Shown here: positions 59,488 through 64,000 of the stretch, piece after piece
Numbering within the stretch: the stretch's first letter is position 1
How the letters are laid out: each line of letters begins with the position of its first letter
DNA from: Erodium maritimum
Lineage: Eukaryota; Streptophyta; Magnoliopsida; Geraniales; Geraniaceae
Reading direction: 5' to 3'
DNA length: 64,000 nt
Assembly: GCA_963921825.1 (NCBI GenBank)
Contig: OY997588.1
Span: forward strand, 125,829,203-125,893,202
Notes under the pieces: model-generated
What the model saw: only the letters and a program-made list of their open reading frames with translations
The model's database searches: none
What the model was told of the DNA's origin: nothing
Position numbers and translations under genes: made by a program

Positions 59488-62458
59488 ATGTCGACGGAGA
59501 AGGAGAGAGAGACTCAAGTTTATATGGCCAAGCTCTCCGAGCAGGCCGAGCGCTACGATGGTACCTATTCGCCAATCCGTCCTCTAATTTTTATGCGATG
59601 AATCGATATGTATGTATGTGTATTACTTGGCGCGGATCGGGCTTGCTTGATGCACCGCCATTTTGTTTGATCTGATTCGTCAATGCAGCGGTTGAATTTG
59701 TATGTCTATTTTATTTTACAATTTTTTAAAACATTTTGTATGATTTGGTCGATGGATTGGAGTTTGAATATCTAGAAAATGCTGATGAATGAGCGAATGA
59801 ATCTCTGCTTTGGTGGTGGACTTGGGTGGTTAGTGATGCTTTGGAATTCAATGTATAGGTCGGTTTCTTAGGTGAATTTTGATTCCAGTTTACACTGTTT
59901 GCTTCTGATTTCTCTATAAAAGTGGATGATGCTATCAGATTTTATCATTTTGGTAATAGTTTGGACATGCAATGAAATGTAATGCCACTGCTCAGTTTTG
60001 ACCTGTTCATGTAGCTTCAATTCAAGTTGTTTGAATTTTGCTAAGGAGTACTGCATAGAATAAAACATGTTTTTTTTTACTGATAGTGTACTGTGATTCC
60101 AGTTTCAGAAAATAATGGTTTCAGTCCCTGTTCTTTCCTGGAATCCAACATGCTGATGAATTTGCTTTGTAGTTCCTGTATATTTCAGGTCACAAATTAT
60201 TTAGTTGTTAGTTTTGGTATGGTTTAGCTCTGTGAGGGAATTTGATATTTGATCAGTAAGTTTGGTGAGTGGATGATAAATTTGGTTGTTTTTGTGAAAA
60301 TTTTAAAACACTGGGCATTGAGGATGTTGCTAGATTTGATCGTTTTATTGTTTGTATGAGTACATTGTGCTATCATTGTTGAATTTTCACTGTTATACGT
60401 GATGAACATTTTTTTATCTGTTCACGGAACTTGTGTTGTTTGGATATATAAGGAGTCTTAATGAAGATGGAAGATGATTTGAGATCATTATATTGTTGTG
60501 CATACATGTTTCCTGGAACATGCTCCAATCTGATGATTTTGTTTGTAAAAATAGCCGTATATAGGGCTGCCAATCTTATTTGTCTGATGATGCATACTTA
60601 AAATCTCAAATTGTTAGTTATTGCAATTGACATGAATCTGATTACTGTTTTTCTTTTGTTTTGGCATCATGTAACAATGTTTTTTTAAAGTAATTTGACA
60701 TGAAAGGTTGCTAATTATATGCCTCATTTGATTGATTAGCTTTATATTATTTTTTTCTAAAAACTTATTCCATTGATGATTCAGAAATGGTTGAGTGCAT
60801 GAAGTCAGTTGCAAAACTTGATGTTGAGTTGACTGTGGAGGAGAGGAACCTTCTCTCTGTGGGATATAAGAATGTCATTGGTGCTCGCCGTGCTTCTTGG
60901 CGCATCATGTCTTCAATCGAGCAGAAGGAAGAGTCCAAAGGAAATGAAAACAATGTTAAACTAATCAAAGGCTACCGTCAGAAGGTAGAGGAGGAACTCT
61001 CCAAGATTTGCAGTGATATCCTAACCATCATAGACAAGCACCTGATTCCTGCTTCCACCTCTGGCGAAGCCACTGTTTTCTACTACAAGATGTAAGTTGA
61101 TTTTCTCCAACTAGTTGTTTCCCTGAAATCATGTTATGAGTTAATGTTGTTGCCTGAAGTCAATGCCTTTGGTGTACTATTTCCCTAACCTTGTTACACA
61201 AACTGTTGCAAAGTTAAAATAGATGTTTGTTAATATTTATATTATTTACTGAAAGCTACTTAAAGTAGAATAATCGAGTTCTTGTACTGATATGCATGTG
61301 ATGTTACATTACCTTCGCTTCCTGTACCGGTTTTATACATAATATGGAGCATGTGGAATTTGTTTTTTCATCCGATTTTGATATGGGTCCAAGATGTGAC
61401 TGCATCAGTCATTTGTCCGTATGATACTTTGATTTTGTTCCCACGTACACATCCCGGAGAAATATATCCATCGCAGAATAATAGACCTACGTACTTTAGA
61501 ACCATCTATAATCAATAGAGTTTTAGGAAACAGTAACTTTCTCATCAAAATGTATTATGGCATTCACAATTTTAGGAAGGGTGACTACTACCGATATCTG
61601 GCTGAGTTCAAGACTGACAATGAAAGGAAAGAGGCTGCTGAGCAATCATTGAAGGGCTACGAGGCATGTTTTTCTTCACAAACCCTATCGTAACACCCTC
61701 ATAAATGGGTAGTGCTCTATTCATTTTTCACACTATCTTATGATGCCGTTTGCTTGTTTTTGTTTGATAGTCTGCATCTGGCGTTGCAAACACTGATCTT
61801 CCTTCAACCCACCCAATCCGCCTTGGTCTTGCTCTAAACTTTTCAGTCTTCTACTATGAGATTATGAATTCTCCTGAGAGGTAACATTGGGTAACCTTGG
61901 TGGTAGCTAATTTCCTTGTGCAATTATTAACATCTTTTATAATATGAATATACCACCAAAATATTCCAGGGCCTGCCATTTGGCTAAACAAGCATTTGAT
62001 GAGGCAATTGCTGAATTGGACTCCTTGAGTGAGGAATCATACAAGGACAGTACTCTAATAATGCAGCTGTTGAGAGACAACCTCACTCTCTGGACCTCTG
62101 ACCTGCCTGAAGATGGAGGTACTTCACAATTTCATATTATAAATTGTTTGCTCCATATAGTATGCCAAACAATGAGATCTGAGTTGAAAGAATTTGCACT
62201 GGTCATGCAATTATCTAGTAGTTTGAATTTTGATTAATCTGATAAATCTATCAGTACTTAGCAAATGAGAGGCTGAAGTTTGGATTTGTTTGCATGTAGG
62301 TGATGAGAACTTCAAAGGCGAAGAGCCCAAATCTGCTACTGCTGGGGATGGTGCATCTGCAGCAGCTAATGTAAGTAACTATAAGAATCTCTTGTAGCCA
62401 AATTATGTTTTGTTTTACTAAATTCTAATCTCTAATCCAAAATATGTTGCAGAAATGA
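59488..62458 (+). CDS. 14-3-3 protein, epsilon group, mu/GRF9-like (7 exons)
   Basis: The exons are 59488-59560, 60785-61091, 61576-61663, 61771-61880, 61970-62118, 62300-62370 and 62453-62458, and encode 267 residues. 14-3-3 dimers bind phosphoserine/threonine motifs and adjust enzymes, H+-ATPase and transcription factors. Helices 1-2 begin [40 protein letters not shown] holds the Lys and Arg of the phosphopeptide pocket. [11 protein letters not shown] supplies the RY pair. [14 protein letters not shown] and [16 protein letters not shown] close the groove. [13 protein letters not shown] and FYYKMKGDYYRY are epsilon-group features. The tail is [19 protein letters not shown], and the last exon codes for one Lys and the stop. 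Intron 3 has a GC donor (GAG then GCATGT); the others are GT-AG. Intron 1 is long (1.2 kb), as usual for leader-proximal introns. Confidence 0.95.
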
Positions 62459-62892
62459 TTCACAGCAATTAGATGTGGAGCTACCATACAAAAGTTGGCG
62501 CATTTGTCTTCTCTTTAGCTTTTACCACACGAGGATTAAATGGAACAATGTTGTAGACATTTGACGAAGCTTTTCCTCATTTTGGATGGTAGCAGAGCCA
62601 AAGAGAGGGTCAAGATGCATCATTTGCCCTGCCGTTCTTTTTCTTTTTTTTTTTTAATTTAATTTTCTGCCGCATTTGCTTTATCTTCATGTTATCTTAT
62701 AAAATTTTCTGATGTAGAAACAAAGCATTTCATTAACTCCATAGTTTGGTTCTCATTCTTCAATGCTTGCTCTCAATGAGAAGTAAATTGTATGGTTCAT
62801 ATATTAGGTTGATTGAGAACTTATGTTTAGAAGAAGCATTTAACCTTCAATTGATGTAATACATCGGTCAGTTTTTGAGGATTTGATAAAAA
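62459..62892 (+). other. 3'UTR and downstream flank of the 14-3-3 gene
   Basis: A T-rich tract (62638-62658) and AT-rich sequence follow the stop. No strict AATAAA is seen; AAGTAAATTG near 62782 is a possible weak poly(A) signal. There is no other gene. Confidence 0.45.
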
Positions 62893-62902
62893 GATCATTC
62901 AA

Positions 62903-62990
62903 GGAAGTCTCAGTAGCTAGAGGTCTTTTGTCCTCCCATTTCAATTTTTGGAATGGGAGAGATTTATATGCTGCTTTGCTTATAAAAAAT
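62903..62990 (+). mobile_element. 5'-truncated stub of the A/B non-LTR family
   Basis: The 88-bp insert is flanked by the perfect 10-mer GATCATTCAA (62893-62902 and 62991-63000). Its 3' end TATATGCTGCTTTGCTTATAAAAAAT matches the tails of the elements at 49742 and 55290 (ATGCTTTGCTGATC-A and ATGTCTTTGCTGAT-A). Confidence 0.75.
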
Positions 62991-63036
62991 GATCATTCAA
63001 CCCTGAACTCTTGAACTATTCATTTAGCCATATAGT

Positions 63037-63180
63037 AGGGGTGCGTAAAAAAATCCGAAATCCGAAAAAATAGGCGAATTTGATCCGTAAAATGACCAAT
63101 CCGGACGAACGTGGACAAATCTGGTCCGGAATCCAGATATCAGGATGTTTAGAACTCGGATCCGGATCCATGATTAAAAC
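63037..63180. mobile_element. One end of a hAT-like element
   Basis: TAGTAGGGGTGCGTAAAAAAATCCGAAATCCG resembles the TAGGGGTG(G/C)G ends of hAT elements, and the repeats CCGAATCC/GGATCCGG follow. I found no matching right end or duplication, so it is partial. Confidence 0.35.
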
Positions 63181-63743
63181 CATATTTACACGCTATTACT
63201 AATGGTTTGTAGATTGTGTAAAAACGATAAATAATTAAAACGAGCTCATGGCTATTACGTGCACCATGCCAACAACACATCACACTGTGTTATCAAACAA
63301 GCATGTTATCAAACATTGTGTGATTTTTTTGTTTTAGTTAATTGCCAAGTTTCGAAAAAAATTAATATTCAGTCTATCGAAACCCTTCAAAAATGAAACT
63401 TTTAGACATTTAATTTTTGAGTTCGTCAAGACGGTTCCGAACTCGTCATGAGTAACTAAACGTTTTGTCCCGGCATTCCGACCATCCAATGGTCATGCTC
63501 GGCCTAACTCCGTCCAACGTAACCCCATTCGGTCATGGGATCGGCTCCTTGAGAATCCCGCTCTCATGACCCGAAAAATAAAAATAAAATTCAAAATTTT
63601 CAGATTTGAATGAACTTTCAAAATTACATTTTTCATGGTAATAAACCCACAAGCAAGAATTTAAATCATGTTATCACACAACATGCAAAAATCAAGCAAA
63701 ACCGAAACTACAAGTAAACTCTTGTGAATCCCGGAGGTACCAC

Positions 63744-64000
63744 GGCTCTAATACCACTATTGGGTATCTAGGTAGGGTAGGAGATGAACCAACTCATAGA
63801 GGAATGACAATTGAAACCAAGAGACCATGTAAGCCATGAAACAACTACCAAAGATTATAATCACAAGAAAAAAAAATCAACACAATTTCTTACCAAACCA
63901 AGAACACCGGGTAAAAAATGATTTGGCTTGAGTCTCCAAGACGTCTACATATCCTCCAAGGAATAAAAGTCACGTAGTTCTAAGCTTAGAGGACTCAAGA
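63744..64000 (-). mobile_element. LTR retrotransposon, 5' end, running off the window
   Basis: On the minus strand TGGTATTAGAGCC (63756-63744) is a tRNA-Met primer site with one change. It follows a possible LTR end (GATACCCA, at 63761). The LTR would run from 63761 beyond 64000, and the gag side would lie to the left. No gag is readable at 63200-63740. Confidence 0.5.

Overview
The window is nuclear DNA of a flowering plant, most likely a eudicot. The evidence is intron-rich genes with plant-specific families (NAC, C2H2 with an EAR motif, a BGLU40-type glucosidase, an epsilon-group 14-3-3), plant TATA boxes, and heavy loading with plant retrotransposons and MITEs. I cannot name the species from the sequence.

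Five genes look intact. They are a C2H2 zinc-finger repressor (1623-2819, minus), UDP-glucose 6-dehydrogenase (10827-12272, minus, with a 5'UTR intron), a short NAC-domain gene of unusual layout (15687-16735, minus, three exons), a secreted GH1 beta-glucosidase (35729-38320, minus, thirteen exons) and a 14-3-3 protein (59488-62458, plus, seven exons). They have separate promoters and do not form a pathway or cluster. UGD acts in cell-wall sugar supply, the glucosidase in glucoside hydrolysis, and the others in regulation.

The rest is mostly transposable elements, many datable as single insertions by target-site duplications (TSDs). 3.7-4.5 kb holds a non-LTR element (15-bp TSD). 5.6-8.3 kb and 31.9-34.4 kb hold two solo LTRs of one family, with perfect 5-bp TSDs. 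17.4-23.6 kb holds LINE ORF1 relics, a 605-bp solo LTR and a 450-bp Mutator-type MITE. 23.6-30.4 kb is a composite of inverted LTR pieces of the same family, with a nested LTR full of minisatellites. hAT-type elements lie at 30.6, 34.6, 47.5, 57.7 and 58.3 kb. A GC-rich foldback MITE sits at 42 kb and inverted LTR arms with a tRNA-Asp-type primer site at 44.3-45.9 kb.

49.4-56.9 kb is a nest: a LINE zf-RVT/RNase H relic is broken by a Harbinger-type MITE (itself split by a non-LTR element), by a copia element that lost its reverse transcriptase, and by a second non-LTR element. The two non-LTR elements share a 5' hairpin whose stem changes in a compensating way between copies. I regard that as the most interesting unexplained signal. 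The NAC gene with its domain at the C-terminus behind a signal-like peptide comes second.
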